Counted from the stretch's first letter, positions 12,311 through 25,645 are shown. The stretch is 64,000 nucleotides of DNA from Sacculina carcini (GCA_916048095.2 OU696596.1:1281695-1345694); one strand, 5' to 3'. The notes: generated by a model from the sequence alone, not told the origin. Program-made: numbers and translations.

Positions 12311-13385
12311 CCTTTGTGCGACCTTCAATTTCCCACTTGGCAGCCTATTCCTATTAACATATTGAGTGCACATCAACGTATTGAAAGAGTTGTAAAGGCA
12401 TGAGACCTGAATAAGAATGAGAATATTAATCGGGAAATGATCGCCAGACTAAAAGTTAGAATTGGCAAGAACAAAAAGGAACCTCGATCGCGAAAAACAC
12501 CAACAATAACAATAATAATTGTTGAAAACATAGTGAGCACACACATTGATCGTCACATCTCGTTGTCCAACTTTTCCAATGACATTACGCTGGGCAGCCA
12601 CTCCTCTGGACTGCTAATATGATCTCGAGACACGTGCCTGTGTGTGTGAATGAGAGGAAGGTTTGTTGGACATTTTATCTCTCGGATATACTTGCCCACT
12701 ATGTGTTCTGCTGGCAAAATCACGAAATCACGTATTTTGCCAGTGAAAATGACAATCGTTGAACAATACGCACAACTAGAGAATAACATAGATGTTCAAT
12801 GTATTTCATGTAGTACGTATGCTTTTTATGTAGCGTTTTATGTATTGGAGGGGAGATGTCACGTGAAATTTCGTCTCGCTTTTATCCACATAAAATTGAC
12901 GAAATTTAAAAATGTATCCGAGCTTGAAATAACTATTTTTCCAAAGTGAAGGTGCGCATATGGTAAAAGCACGTGTAATTGACAAGTGGTAATATTTTTT
13001 AAAAGTACCTGAGGAAACCCTATTAGAAGACACCGTTGAATAATACATACAGAATAATTGTCGGAACATACTATTTACAAACGTATACTGAAGGACCACA
13101 CGACAACAAAGCACGCTTTAAAATAACATTTATACATTTCACATTAGCTTCGATCCAGTATTTCCACGCAATACAAACACGAAAATCAATGCAATAGGAA
13201 CGCGAGCGGCTTGGAGCACTGAGAACGTGAGATAACAACACACTGCAAATATATTGGCTGAGTGCCCTGACAATACCAATTACTCAACAGTATCAGTATT
13301 GTTTGAATTGTCCTCCACCCAACCGTTATTTCATAAGATGAATTTGATGGAAGTAATTGAGGAGACAATAAACTAATGAGTTTTT
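12311..13385. other. Intergenic stretch, possible LINE debris
   Basis: On the minus strand at about 12,870-13,060 a short frame contains AFTICAPSLWK. This resembles the FSxxxPxLWN segment near the C terminus of many non-LTR reverse transcriptases, but it is badly decayed. Nothing else is supported. Confidence 0.25.
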
Positions 13386-13841
13386 AATAATCAATAACAA
13401 AAATCAAGCTGAAATTGTTTTGTCTTATATAAGCAATACTGTTCATGTATTGGGGGTAAATTTTGGTTTGGCTAATCAAACTATAAGAGAAAACATAATA
13501 TTGGTGATTTTAATTGCCGAATTAAGTGGATATCTTGAATTTCCAGCTAGATTTATCTTTGTTCAAGACTTATGTTTGTTTCATCTAAGTTTAAGTAAAG
13601 CTTAATATTTGAGCAATTAATGAGACGACATGTCGTATTTATGAGAGAAGTGCTTGAGCCCAACTTGAACGAGACCATATATCAGAGAACTCGTGACATT
13701 GCTCTCATTAAACCTCCTGCTAAAATACACGCACACACATTTGAAATGGCGTCGCTCTCTACGTCCATATATATATAGACCGCTAATTCGACCAGAACGA
13801 TATTGCCGCATAAATGACAATTAATGGCGCATTATCTACAG

Positions 13842-13893
<52 letters not shown>

Positions 13894-14482
13894 ACAAACA
13901 CACACGCGCGCGCTGTTGAGAAGTGGCCTGGCTGACTCAGCAGCCATTTACATTTGACAGCAATTATATGAATTGCTCCATAACTACAGACTGCTTTGCA
14001 TAATGAAGATGAGCAAACACACACACACATACACACACACATACACACACAAATAATGGCAAAGTTTTCTCATTCTCTATAGTTCGATACATAATTTATA
14101 CGCAAACACATATGATGATTTTTAATTAATGTAATTTTGTGCACGTGACTATGTGGTCGCAGTGTACTCTGATTAATTGGAAAACTAACACAATCTTCAG
14201 CAGGAAATAATTAAATATTGAGCATAGTAGCAGAATAATCTATCAGTCTATCTTTGAAATATCCTATAGAGGATTGAAATATATATACATATATAGGCAA
14301 TACATTTTTGACGTTTTTAATTTTTTTTATTTGCGTTTCAGTGTATCGAGGAAATAGTTGGTTTAAATTGGATACCAACTTCAAACATTACAGGACAAGT
14401 TATCGTTTTATTAAATAATTTAACGAGAAAAGATGACAATATTAATTATCGTACTTTATTGGAGAAATTACAATTAGAATAA
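13386..14482 (+). CDS. Possible exons of an unidentified gene
   Basis: Two coding-like blocks. 13,394-13,605 reads about 70 codons of hydrophobic, helical-looking protein ending in TAA (part: LSGYLEFPARFIFVQDLC). 14,342-14,482 follows a good acceptor (TTGCGTTTCAG) and reads 46 uninterrupted codons to TAA (part: GLNWIPTSNITGQVIVLL). The second looks like a terminal coding exon. The phases of the two blocks do not join directly, so an intervening exon or independent origin is possible. No family recognised. Confidence 0.28.
13845..14052. repeat. CA microsatellite blocks
   Basis: (CA)n at 13,846-13,891 and 14,016-14,051. They are separated by about 120 bp of ordinary sequence. Confidence 0.85.
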
Positions 14483-14968
14483 TTCAAGATTTATCGAGAA
14501 TTTATCCGATAGCGCAATAGTCCGTAAATATTTTTCTCTCACTGATTCCCCACTTCTTAATTCAGCCATCTCTTCAGTTTCCCGCACACACACACACACA
14601 CACACTATGCTAAAAATTACATTACATATTCCGGACCAAAGACTTTCAACAGTCTCCAAATAGAAATTAAGAAACTTCTAATGGAAGGCAGCCTCTCAAA
14701 TTTGAAAAAAGATTTGAAACAGCATATGTTGGCCAAACAATAAACTCTAGTGTGTGGTAATGTTGGCATCTATGTATATATGAGTATGTATCTGCATGTA
14801 TGTGTGTAGGTATGTATATGTGTGCATATGTGCGTGTATTTGTGTATATATGTACCAACAATGTATAAGTCCGTAAGAAGCACAAGCTTGTCGCACTTTT
14901 GTCACATGAAATTACTTTTTTCGCTGTTCATTGACTTGTTTGAGTGACAAATATACTTACTTAATTAC

Positions 14969-15008
<40 letters not shown>

Positions 15009-16100
15009 TTGTCCTGTTCTGTCCGACATTTAATGATTCCCCGCTTAGTAACCCCAGAATTATGCACACATATTACGCACCATTGCCTTTCACACTGCAC
15101 ATATTACCTCGTAGAAATTACATTACGCTCCAGTTGGTACGTTTGGTCTAGCTCAACTGTCGGCTCTCTGATTCCGTTTCCTAACTGTACTAACCAAACC
15201 GTTCCTACAACTTTTTTCAATATTTGCAGCCTCTTCAAATCAGCAGCAAAATTCTTGATAGCTATACTCGTATATCGAAGAGATATAAATACAAACAATG
15301 AAATATATTGAGATTGAGTACATTGTTTAATTGAGAATTGAGTAAAAATCAGGAAAAATATATAAAGTATCTGTAAAAATATTCTTTCCTCCTCACATGA
15401 AACTTCACACCCTCCAGGGGCGTGAGCGTCGAGGGGTCGAGCACCCTCACCTAAAAGGCCTTGATCTAACCTAGCATAGAGAAAGAGAATCAGAGAACGG
15501 GAACTGAAGCGAGACCAAACATACAGCTAGGACGTGACAACCTGGTCGCGTGTCTGAGTCTTCACGTGTCTGACTGCCTGAAATATTTATACTCGGAAAA
15601 TAGCGCTAATACTGCGGTAATTTACTGATATAATCGCAGAATGTATTGCTAACCTGTCACAGTTCATGCCAGTGTGGCAGTTCAACCCGGGCCACTGTAT
15701 TGTCGCACGTGCCACGATGTGACATAACACCACCAGCACTCAAACACGTGGTGAAAACAGTGACACAACAACACACACACACAATGCACTAAACCTATGT
15801 CAGTGAAGATGGGTAGTGGATTCACGTGGAGAGCACGCGATACTTGTGCACGTGCATGGTAAATAACAACCACTGCTACATTAATTAGAGAAATAAACAC
15901 ACACACACACACACTCATATAAAGCGGAAAACCGAGTGAACGTGAAGTGAGGAAGAGATGGAAAGAGATGGAAGGAGAGACACAGGAGCAGTTTGTAGAG
16001 CAGACCACACCGACTGATCTATTTCGTTGGTGTTTTGTGAATGTGCATTTGGCATGAATTGTTGAACCACACACACACACACAGTTAACAATACATCAGT
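14483..16100. other. Intergenic stretch with CA tracts and element debris
   Basis: (CA) at 14,585-14,605, 14,972-15,006 and 15,897-15,914. At 14,675-14,735 a few codons read FKKDLKQHM-like (LINE C-terminal style) before TAA. 15,215-15,360 resembles family C. No gene supported. Confidence 0.35.
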
Positions 16101-16103
16101 ACA

Positions 16104-16292
16104 ATGGCGGCGTCAGAAGTAGTCCGGTCGACAAGAGGGGGGTTAGTGAAAAGATACGGGGGAAACATTACGATCTACACTCAAAATATTCATGGATTAG
16201 AGACGGATTTGGCACATTTATGGTGGGGGGCTGAAACTGCTCCAAGTCCCTACTTAGCACCGCCTCTGATCTGCATGCATATAACCGACTGA
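16104..16292 (+). CDS. Short ORF, possibly the start of a decayed LINE ORF
   Basis: Opens MAASEVVRSTRGGLVKRYGG and then a segment reading ITIYTQNIHGLE. The last part is reminiscent of the first strand of LINE endonucleases, where a line such as xxxxTxNxxGL is usual. After about 50 codons the frame degenerates. It may instead be a cryptic ORF. Confidence 0.22.
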   Translation: MAASEVVRSTRGGLVKRYGGNITIYTQNIHGLETDLAHLWWGAETAPSPYLAPPLICMHITD

Positions 16293-16479
16293 GAACGTAA
16301 TAATCAGATATCCACTGACAATGTGTTATCAGCTGCACGACTATATATTATATCAATAATTTATATATCTATATAACATATCTACTGCGGTATATGACAC
16401 AACACAGACACTGTTTATATTCATTTATATCTGCTAAATATGTTGTGTTCTTGGCTCGTCTTTTTGATGTATTTTACAA

Positions 16480-16550
16480 AACAGTACTTGATAAAGCCTT
16501 GTTGAGGCGAAACGTCGTACTAATACAGAAATAATTGTGCCCGATGAAGT
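16480..16550 (+). mobile_element. Retroelement 3'-end-like motif
   Basis: TGATAAAGCCTTGTTGAGGC followed by GAAACGTCGT has the form 'GATGAAGCC...GCGAAACGTCG' that I associate with ends of some LINE and Penelope-like elements. The association is from memory and is weak. Confidence 0.25.
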
Positions 16551-16589
16551 ATACTTTTTTCATCATATAACATATATATATAGTGTATA

Positions 16590-16815
16590 TAGTGACATTA
16601 TGGAGTGTTATCGGATGATGGTTTATTATTCATTGCTATTTATTTATTATTTTCTTTTCCAACTCTCTTTCTAGAATTATTTTCTTTTAGAACTTTCTCT
16701 CTTTCTCTGCATCTTTTGGTTAGCTTTCAGTACACATGAGGACACCTCAGGGTGGTAATAGTACTCTTGCACTCTTCCCATGTTACTGGATTTGCCTGTA
16801 ATTAATATTAATATG
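16590..16815 (+). repeat. Repeat family A, copy
   Basis: Contains TTATGGAGTGTTATCGGATG, CTCAGGGTGGTAATAGTACT and TTCCCATGTTACTGGATTTG, the same order as at 37,540-37,720. Confidence 0.65.
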
Positions 16816-17018
16816 TTATAACACTAATGTAACACTATTATAAATATATGACTACACATTACATCACTATAATGTATGCATACATATTGTAATGTATATA
16901 ATAATACCATATCACAATAATGTCCAATTTCAATTTATGAAACGACCAAATTAACAAACAACAAAATCAAAACCAACAAATTAATCATCCGAAATGGACA
17001 AACAACGAAACCACTGCC

Positions 17019-17019
<1 letters not shown>

Positions 17020-17097
<78 letters not shown>

Positions 17098-17355
17098 ATT
17101 GTGTGCGAGTATCTAGGTGCACGTAACCTATTCTTGTGTATGTGTGTATGCATTTGTGTGTATGTGTGTTCATGGATATGGTGCCTTATTGAATCATGGG
17201 CGAGCTGAATACCTGTAGATTGCTTTATGTTTATAGACACTTGAGATACTATTTTATGTTGTGTATTTTCTGCTGCTACTGTTTCTGCTCAACTATAACC
17301 GTCATTGCACGTGACCTTGATTGCAAGCTGCTGTACTTGAAACATCATTCACATG

Positions 17356-17393
<38 letters not shown>

Positions 17394-17509
17394 GTTTGTT
17401 GGTATAGCTCCTACACACGCTTCCAACACACACACACACACACACACCAACACAACCACAACGCAATACAACCTTTTACTGTCACACTGCTACAACACCA
17501 AACGATTCA

Positions 17510-17540
<31 letters not shown>

Positions 17541-17600
17541 CATTGTGAGCAAAACGGTTCGTTCATACAGCCTGTATATGTGTGTGTATGTGTGTGTGTG
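17020..17600. repeat. CA and TG microsatellite cluster
   Basis: (CA)n 17,020-17,096, (CA) 17,360-17,391 and 17,427-17,447, (TG) 17,509-17,540 and 17,577-17,605. No supported exon between them. Confidence 0.85.
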
Positions 17601-17631
17601 TGTGTTTTTTCAATACGAGTTTTATTAAAGG

Positions 17632-17854
17632 CAGTGGCGGATCCAGGTGCATTTTTGGGAGGAGCTGATTCTTGGGGGCGATCATTGATGTACATGCATC
17701 ATTATGCAACGTCTTTGCGATAATGCTTATATCAACAAGTTCTACAGAAAAATATTTTTTATTGCCTTCTTAGTGAGCCTCTGGGTTATGAGGAGTTGAT
17801 GGAAACAGTTTGTGGGGTGGGGGGGGCTTCAGGCTCACACTATGGATCGGTCAG
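17632..17854. mobile_element. MITE of repeat family B with target duplication
   Basis: 223 bp starting CAGTGGCGGATCCAG and ending in a degenerate inverted terminus CTATGGATCGGTCAG. It is flanked by TTTATTAAAGG on both sides (17,621-17,631 and 17,855-17,865). Other copies: 53,509-53,710 (inverted) and 57,962-62,926 (split by the LTR element). No transposase inside. Confidence 0.65.
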
Positions 17855-17865
17855 TTTATTAAAGG

Positions 17866-19007
17866 CGAGACACACAACATATAACACACAGTGGACTAGA
17901 TTAACGTTAAGCTGGTTGTCGTGTTGTCGCCAGCTACAGCAAGACTAATTCGTTGTTGAAGCTCCAGGGACTCTCCGGACAATTCTGTTATATCTATCTA
18001 ATATATCTAAGAGTATTTCTCCCTGGCTCGTCTTCTATATACTTTACGTGTAATTATTTCCCCGGGTGTATAAGAGATAATTTTTCTCCACTCACGACAA
18101 CTCTCTTATATCCGGGGTTTATTGCATAACAATAGTTTTTCGACACTAAAGAAACTTGAAAGCAAAAAATATGTAGGCAAAATTTGTAAGCCAAAGATAT
18201 TTAATTATAATGTGTACATTCTGTGTGTAGGAAATCTTTTGTATCTTGACAGTGTCCAATAATTATGACTACAACAGAATACCTTCTAATAAAAGCCTAT
18301 TTAATATTAATTCTATATGAAAACTCAGTAGGAAATCTCAGCAAAGATAAAAAACAAAGGTAAAAACAATTGAGTTAGAGTGATTAATGATGAATTAATA
18401 AGCAAAAAAACTCACCTGTTTGATAAAAAACTTTTCATATTTTAGTGCAGTAGTGAATAATTACTACAAATCAACAGTAAAAGTTGATTAATCCGCAGAA
18501 ATCCTCTTACAAATCAGCGAGGTCACTGTTGCAGCACGGGGTCGCGATAAGGTCTGATAGGCCGCGCGCCCCCCTATAACGAGTACGGGTTTTTAGGCGG
18601 GACGATTTTTGGCGGGATCCTGAAGTAAGCAGAAATCATCAAGCTGTCATGAAATTCTGATAATTAATCAGAATTATTCCAGAGAGAAGAGATAATTTTT
18701 ATGACACAATTTTGTCTCAAGATTTGTTTTGAGCTAAATTTAATATTTTATGTCAATTTTATATATACTTATGATTATATTTTTTGTGCATTTAATTATA
18801 ATTAGGTATTCTTTTGACGCATCGGATATCGATGCTTGTATATGTGTGTTTAATACGATATCAATTGAAAAAATCTAGATTTGAATCGGAGATAGATTTA
18901 TATTGAAAACAAAAATTAAAGGAGACATTTATTGCGCATATCGCAAGGTTACGCGGGATCGGCGTCCTGTGGTGGAAGTTGGAGTATTTTAACTTATCAA
19001 AATAAAA
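17866..19007. other. Upstream region of TADA2B
   Basis: Holds family E copy 2 (17,995-18,125, minus orientation). Around 18,535-18,625 there is a local GC-rich patch (GGCCGCGCGCCCCCC) in otherwise AT-rich DNA, a possible promoter-proximal region of the TADA2B gene. No TATA box or start site can be fixed by eye. Confidence 0.3.
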
Positions 19008-19014
19008 ATGAGCC
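19008..19014 (+). CDS. TADA2B exon 1 coding part (ATG AGC C)
   Basis: ATGAGCC is followed by a perfect donor, GTAAGT. It ends in phase 1, and the ZZ exon begins with the two bases needed to complete a Gln codon (Met-Ser-Gln-Thr-Phe). Only 7 coding bases, so it rests on splice phase and position rather than on homology. The 5' UTR extent is unknown. Confidence 0.6.
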
Positions 19015-20123
19015 GTAAGTTCATTATTTCTCTTCTGGAAATATTTACGCTACAAGTGGTGAACTTTTTGAAATTTTCCAGACACATTAAGTGGGCTAAA
19101 GTGAGCGTTATGTAAAGTGAGGTTAAGACTGTCATATATCGTGTATATAGTATATCATAGTGGACGTAGATCTTATCTTTATCAAGTGCTACATACGTAA
19201 TTGTCAATTAATAATACATATTTTTTGTCAAATACGTGCTGGGAATTTTCCAGAATTATAAGTCTCAAATGAGAATGTGGAATATTTTCAACTGATGCAG
19301 GAATTCACTTGTCTCTAATTAGAGCTTCGTAGCTGTCGTGTAGCTCAGTGGCTTAGGCGCTGAAGTCTTGTGTCAGAGGTTCAGGTTTCGAATCCTGGCC
19401 CGGTTTTGAGTCTACCGGGAGTCACTACTGTAGATGGGCGCGCCATATAGTCTCAACTGGCTGTAGTGCGCGCTTAAAACGCCAATAACAACAATTGGAG
19501 CGTCGTACAATGTACGTTGCACGATGTATTTGTTTTTGCAGAGACTTTCGGCCGATTTCATTGCAACTATTGCCAGGAGAACATTTCCGGACTGCGTATT
19601 CGTTGTGTGGAATGCGACGACTTCGATCTTTGCCTCCAGGTTTGCCGTTTCTTGTGTCAAATGTACTATAAGTAATACAATACAATAAACATAATCAGAC
19701 TCGAACGAAGATGAACACAAACATACATGCATTCGCACCCACGCACACATCAGAGAGAGGCAAAAGGTGTCAAGGAATGAGTCACGGGATCAAAGGAAAT
19801 TTCGAAAATATGTTTTCATAGAGAAGAGGTAAAGAGGCTTGCCATTTCTTGCTAGCCATCCCACAATGACATATGAATTTATGCGGCGGAAACAATATCA
19901 ACGTTCTCTTTGTTCATTTTTCACTTCTCGTTTAACATCTGACAAAACAGTGTGCATATGTGTGTGTTTGTGTTTGTGTGTGTGTGCTTGTTTGTGTGTG
20001 TGTGTGTGTGTGTGCTTGTTTGTGTGTGTGTGTGTGTGCTTGTTTGTTTGTGTTTGTGTGTGTGTCCATATGTGTGTGTGCTTGTGTTTGTGTGTGTGCT
20101 TGTGTTCGTGTGTGTGTGCTTGC

Positions 20124-20186
<63 letters not shown>

Positions 20187-20756
20187 TGTTTGTGTGATTG
20201 TGCTTGTGTGTGTGTGTATCCATATGTGTGTTTGTTTGTTTGTGTATTTGTGTGTGTTTGTTTGTGTATTTGTGTGTGTTTGTTTGTGTATTTGTGTGTG
20301 TTTGTGTGTTTGTTTGTTTGTGTGTGATGCAGTGTTTTGCATGTGGTGCGGAGATTGGGCCTCACAAAAACAACCACAGTTATCAGTTCATGGTGAGTTG
20401 CTGCTCTCTCATACATTTCTCATCTCGCCCGGCTTCTGATTTTCCACGTGCGCTCTTTTTGTGGACTCCCAGACCAGCGCTAAATCCCATTCTAGTCTTA
20501 TATAATTCTCATTCTAGCAAGAAATTCAAGCTGAAAGTTTCCGTTTTACACTGAATCTTCTTTACATTGTATAGACAAATAGTGAAGCTAAATTTTCTGT
20601 TTTGTTTATTATTTTTATTAAGAGTGCAAGTGCACTATTACCACCATGCTGTTGTCCTCATTTACCCTGGAAGCTAACCAAAAGATGTAGAGAGAAAGAT
20701 AGTTAAAAAACCATTAATAAATGAATAACAATAAACTATCCATGAGATGTCACTGT

Positions 20757-20787
<31 letters not shown>

Positions 20788-23700
20788 CTGTCTGTGTGTG
20801 TCTGTCTGTGTGTGTCTGTCTGTGTGTGTCTGTCTGTGTGTGTCTGTCTGTGTGTGTGTGTGTGTCTGTTTGTATGTGTGTCTCTGTGTGTGTGTATGTG
20901 TCTGTGTGTGTGTGTGTATGTTTGTCCATTGTGTGTGTGTGTGTGTCTGTCTCTGTGTGTGTGTGTGTCTCTGTGTATGTGTCTGTGCATTGTGTGTGTA
21001 TGTCTGTCTCTGTGTGTGTGTGTATGTGGCAGGATCCTGGTAGTTTTGTGTTGTTTGGTAATTGTGACTGGAGGGCACGTGAGGACGTGCGTTTACTGGA
21101 CGCTATTGAGCAGTATGGCTACGGAAACTGGGTCGATATTGCCAAACACATTGAACACCGCTCTGCCGATGGTACCTGCATGCAAACACACACATATAAA
21201 CACACAGAGACACATTCACACATACACACACATATATAAACACACATATAGACACATACAAACACATACAAACACATATAAACACATACAAACACATACA
21301 CACATATATAAACAAATATCTATACACATACACACATACATATAACACATATAAACACATACACACATATTCGCACACAGAGACACATTCACACATATAT
21401 AATACATATTTAATACATACACATATAAAACATACACATACATATAACATATATAAACACATACACACATATATATATATATATACACATACACACATAT
21501 ATAAACACATATACATAGACACACACACATATATACTTAATACTTGACCATGGATTTTTAATTTCATTCTATTTTTGTTTTTATTGTTATATCTGCGCTG
21601 AAAACGCACCTTGGTGTACCAGTACAGTGTGTGTGTGTCACTGTGTGTGTGTGTGTTCCTGTGTGTTTGTGTGTGTGTGTGTGTTCTAATTCTGTCTTCT
21701 ATGTGTATGTGCTTCATGCGTGTGTTTTCCGTTCTTGTGTATGTATGTTTCTCCATTGTATGCTGTATGTGTGTTGTTGTGTTGAGCTCTGTTATCTGTG
21801 TTTGTGTGTCTGTTGTGTTGTGTTCTCGGTCTATTTGTTTGAGTGTATGTCTTTGTATGTCTGATATGTTGTGTTTTCTGGTTTGTATTTGTGTGTCTAT
21901 TGTGTTGTGATTTGTCAATCTGAGTGTATGTCGTTGTATGCTTGCTGTGTTGTCTTAATGTGTTGTATGTTATGTTGTCTTCTGTGCTGTATGTCGGCTT
22001 TGCTATCTTATTCAATATGTATATGTGTGCGTGTGTATTTTTTGTGTTTTTGAGTATGTAAACGTGAGTGTATGTTTGTGTTTGTGCGTATATGTACTTG
22101 TCTGTTTTGTGTGTGTGTGTGTGTGTGTATGTAGGTGAGTGTGTGTGTTCGTGATTGTGTATGTTTATGACTCTTGTGCTTGAGTGTGTGTGTGTGTGTG
22201 TGTGTTCGTGTGAAATACAATTACAAATATCACCCCATTTGTCTCGTGCAGAGGCTCAGGAGCGCTACATCACGTATTTTGTGGACGGGGAACTGGGCCA
22301 GGCCACACTGGGACAGTGTCAACATGAACAAGGTGGTGATTGTGCCGTGGCTGTTGATCATACAGCGCCATCTGGTGGCCAGTTATCTGCCAGTCTTTCT
22401 CCCGGCCTCTCTCCTCTGAATATTGATCCGCTTCACGCCAGTCAACTCATCTACATGCCGCTACGTGATGATTTCGAGAGGGTATGTGTGTAATGTTCAC
22501 CTCTTTCTTCCATCTCTATCTCTCTCTCTCTCTCATTCGTTTCATCTACATGCCTCTACGTGATGATTTCGAGAGGGTATGTGTGTAATGTCCCCCTCTC
22601 TCTTCCATCTCTATCTCTCTCTCTCTCTCTCTCATTCGTTTCATCTACATGCCGCTACGTGATGATTTCGAGAGGGTATGTGTGTAATGTCCCCCTCTTT
22701 CTTCCATCTCTCTCTCTTTCTCTCTCTCTCATTCGTTTCATCTACATGCCGCTACGTGATGATTTCGAGAGGGTATGTGTGTAATGTCCACCTCTTTCTT
22801 CCATCTCTATATCTCTTTCTGTCTCTCTCATTCGTTTCATCTACATGCCGCTACGTGATGATTTCGAGAGGGTATGTGTGTCATGTCCACCTCTTTCTTC
22901 CATCTCTATCTCTCTCTCTGTCTCTCTCTCATTCGTTTCATCTACATGCCGCTACGTGATGATTTCGAGAGGGTGTGTGTGTAATGTCCACCTCTTTCTT
23001 CCATCTCTATCTCTCTTTCTGTCTCTCTCATTCGTTTCATCTACATGCCGCTACGTGATGATTTCGAGAGGGTATGTGTGTAATGTCCACCTCTTTCTTC
23101 CATCTCTATCTCTCTTTCTGTCTCTCTCATTCGTTTCATTTGTTCTCTCATTCTATCTTCCTCTTATTTTTCATTCATTATTTCACATTCTTAATTCTCT
23201 CTCTCTCATTTATTTCATTTATTCTCATTTTCTCGTTCTTATTCTATTCTCTCTTTCTTTCATTATTCATTCATTCTTTCATATTCTTATTTTTCGTTTT
23301 TCTCATTCCATTTCTCATTTTTCCTATCTGTTTTTCTTTCTGTCTCATTGATGCCGTTCTGTTTCTAATTTCTATCATTCTATCTTGTCCTGTCTTGTGT
23401 TTGTCACTGGTGATATTGTCATGTTATTATCATGTTATTATCATGTTATTGTCATGTTATGTTGACTCTGTTTGTGACTCAGCATTATCGGCGATTCTAA
23501 ACGCCGGCCTGAAACACACACATCAAATATCTTCTCTTTATCTACTGTGTGTGTGTGTGTGTGTATGTGTGTGAGTGTCTCTGTGTGTGTGTGTATTTGT
23601 ACCCACCTATTTGTTTATCACAGGAGATGAGCTGTGTTCGTACTGTCCTGTCTCCAACCCACCCTCTAGTAACCTATCTTCCCTGAAATTCCCAGTATTT

Positions 23701-25611
23701 CACACCAGTTTTATCCACTATCTCTGTTTAAACTTTCATTCTACGCTTTTAGCTCCTACAATATCCTCCCCAATAACTGATTCCAGACATCAACACACAC
23801 CTGTATATGGGAAACTATACTTCTTCAAACATCTCTCGAATATCTATAGTGTTTTTCTGTTCTTTTCCATAACTTATCTTGTCTGAATTATTCCAAACTA
23901 TACAATTATTCATATCTAACTTTTGCATATCAATTCTATATGTCTAAAATATTAATCAAGTCGCCCTTTAGCCTTCGTTGTTCTAATGTGTATGTATGTA
24001 TGTGTGTGTGTATGTATGTGTGTGTGTGTGTGTGTGTATGTTTGTGTGTGCGTGTATGTGTGTGTAGGAGTTTGACAACGAGTGTGAACAGTTGGTTTCT
24101 CAGTTAAACATTGGCAGTGTTGAAGACGAGGAAATTGATACTGGTATTAACATTTTCCTTTACTCTCTCTCTCTCTCTGTCCCACTCTCTCTATCTCTCT
24201 GTTGTTTACTGCTTATGACACACACATGGGATGTCATATTGTTAATTGTAGGTATATTACCACAGGATTATTGCCTTTTTATCATCATGTGTGTGTGTGT
24301 GTCTTTTATTATTTTCTCTGTTTTCCCGTTTTTCTTTGTGTTTGTTTTTGTACAATATTAATATTTCAGCCGGTTGATACTTTGGAGCCAACTGTTTTAT
24401 ACGAGGCAATTAATAAATGTTGTTTTCTAAGTCCGGCTCCATATTGCTCATATTCATTGGTTGCGTCATTTTTGTCGCAACAGCTCTCAAACTGGCGCAC
24501 GTCGACATGTACGTGGCGCGCATAAGAGAACGTGCACGTCGCAAGCGAGTAGCCCGGGATTTTCAGCTGGCCAGCGCGTTTTTCGATGAGTTACGTCGTG
24601 ACGCATTACTGCAGGTTCCCGGCGGCGCGCGCATGCCTCGTCGCAAACGCGAGCGCACCTCATTATCGGTGCAATTGCGCGTGCTAGGACAGTTTCTCAC
24701 GCGCGCCGAGTTTGAACGTTTTCACAAGAATTTACAAACACAGCGAGATTTGCTGCATCGAGTCAAAGAATTGATCAGGTGTGTGTTAGCTGTCTCTCTT
24801 CTTCCTGTCTTCTATCTTACTGTTTCTTCTTTTCTTCCTGTTTCCTTTTACTTTCTATTTCCTTTCACTATCTCTGTTCTTTCTGTCTCTTTTACTGTCT
24901 CTCTTCTTCCTGTTTCCTTTTACTATCTCTCTTCTTTATCTTTCCTTTTACTGTCTTTCTTCTTCCTGTCTCTTTTACTGTCTTCCTTCTTCCTGTCTCT
25001 TTTACTGTCTTTCTTCTTCCTGTCTCTTTTACTGTCTTCCTTCTTCCTGTCTCTTTTACTGTCTTTCTTCTTCCTGTCTCTTACTGTCTTGTCTCTTCTT
25101 CCTGTGTCTTTCACTGTGTCTTTTCCTCTTTCTTCCTGTCTCTTGTGTATTTTCCCTGTTTCTTCTTTCTATTTCTTTCTGTTTCCTTCGTTCAGTTTTT
25201 GCCGGCCCTGTCTTTCTACTCTTCCTCTTTCCTCTTACTCTTCCTTCTTTCTGTCTTTCTGTTTTTTCTTCCTGTTTCCTTGTACTGTTTTATCTTCTAT
25301 CTGTTTCTTGTTGTTTCTTACTGTATATTCATCGTTTGTCTTATTCCTCTCTTCTATTTCTTCCTTCTTATTTCTTCTCCCTGTCTCCTCTGTGGTGAGA
25401 CCACGGTAGATTCTCCCGTCAGCGCATTATGAAACACACAGATAGAGAGATATATTTATTGTTTCTATCTCCTACATGTATATTATCATATGTGTGTGTA
25501 TGTGTGTGTGTGGGTGTAGGTATCGTCGTAACGGTATCACGCGTCTCGAGGACTGCGTCGAGTTTGAGCGCAGCAAGGCGAAACGTGAACAAGACCCCAC
25601 TAAAAAGGTGC

Positions 25612-25645
<34 letters not shown>

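Noticed and set aside
19335-19405. tRNA gene
   Set aside because: A- and B-box-like words are present but the acceptor stem does not pair and the T-arm is disrupted. A SINE head explains it better.
22546-23130. Six extra exons in TADA2B
   Set aside because: The copies lack AG acceptors and are out of frame with each other. They duplicate only the exon end and donor.
24417-25409. 330-codon ORF spanning TADA2B exon 7
   Set aside because: Real coding is 24,484-24,778. The rest is CT-rich intron reading SLLPVSF repeats past a good donor.
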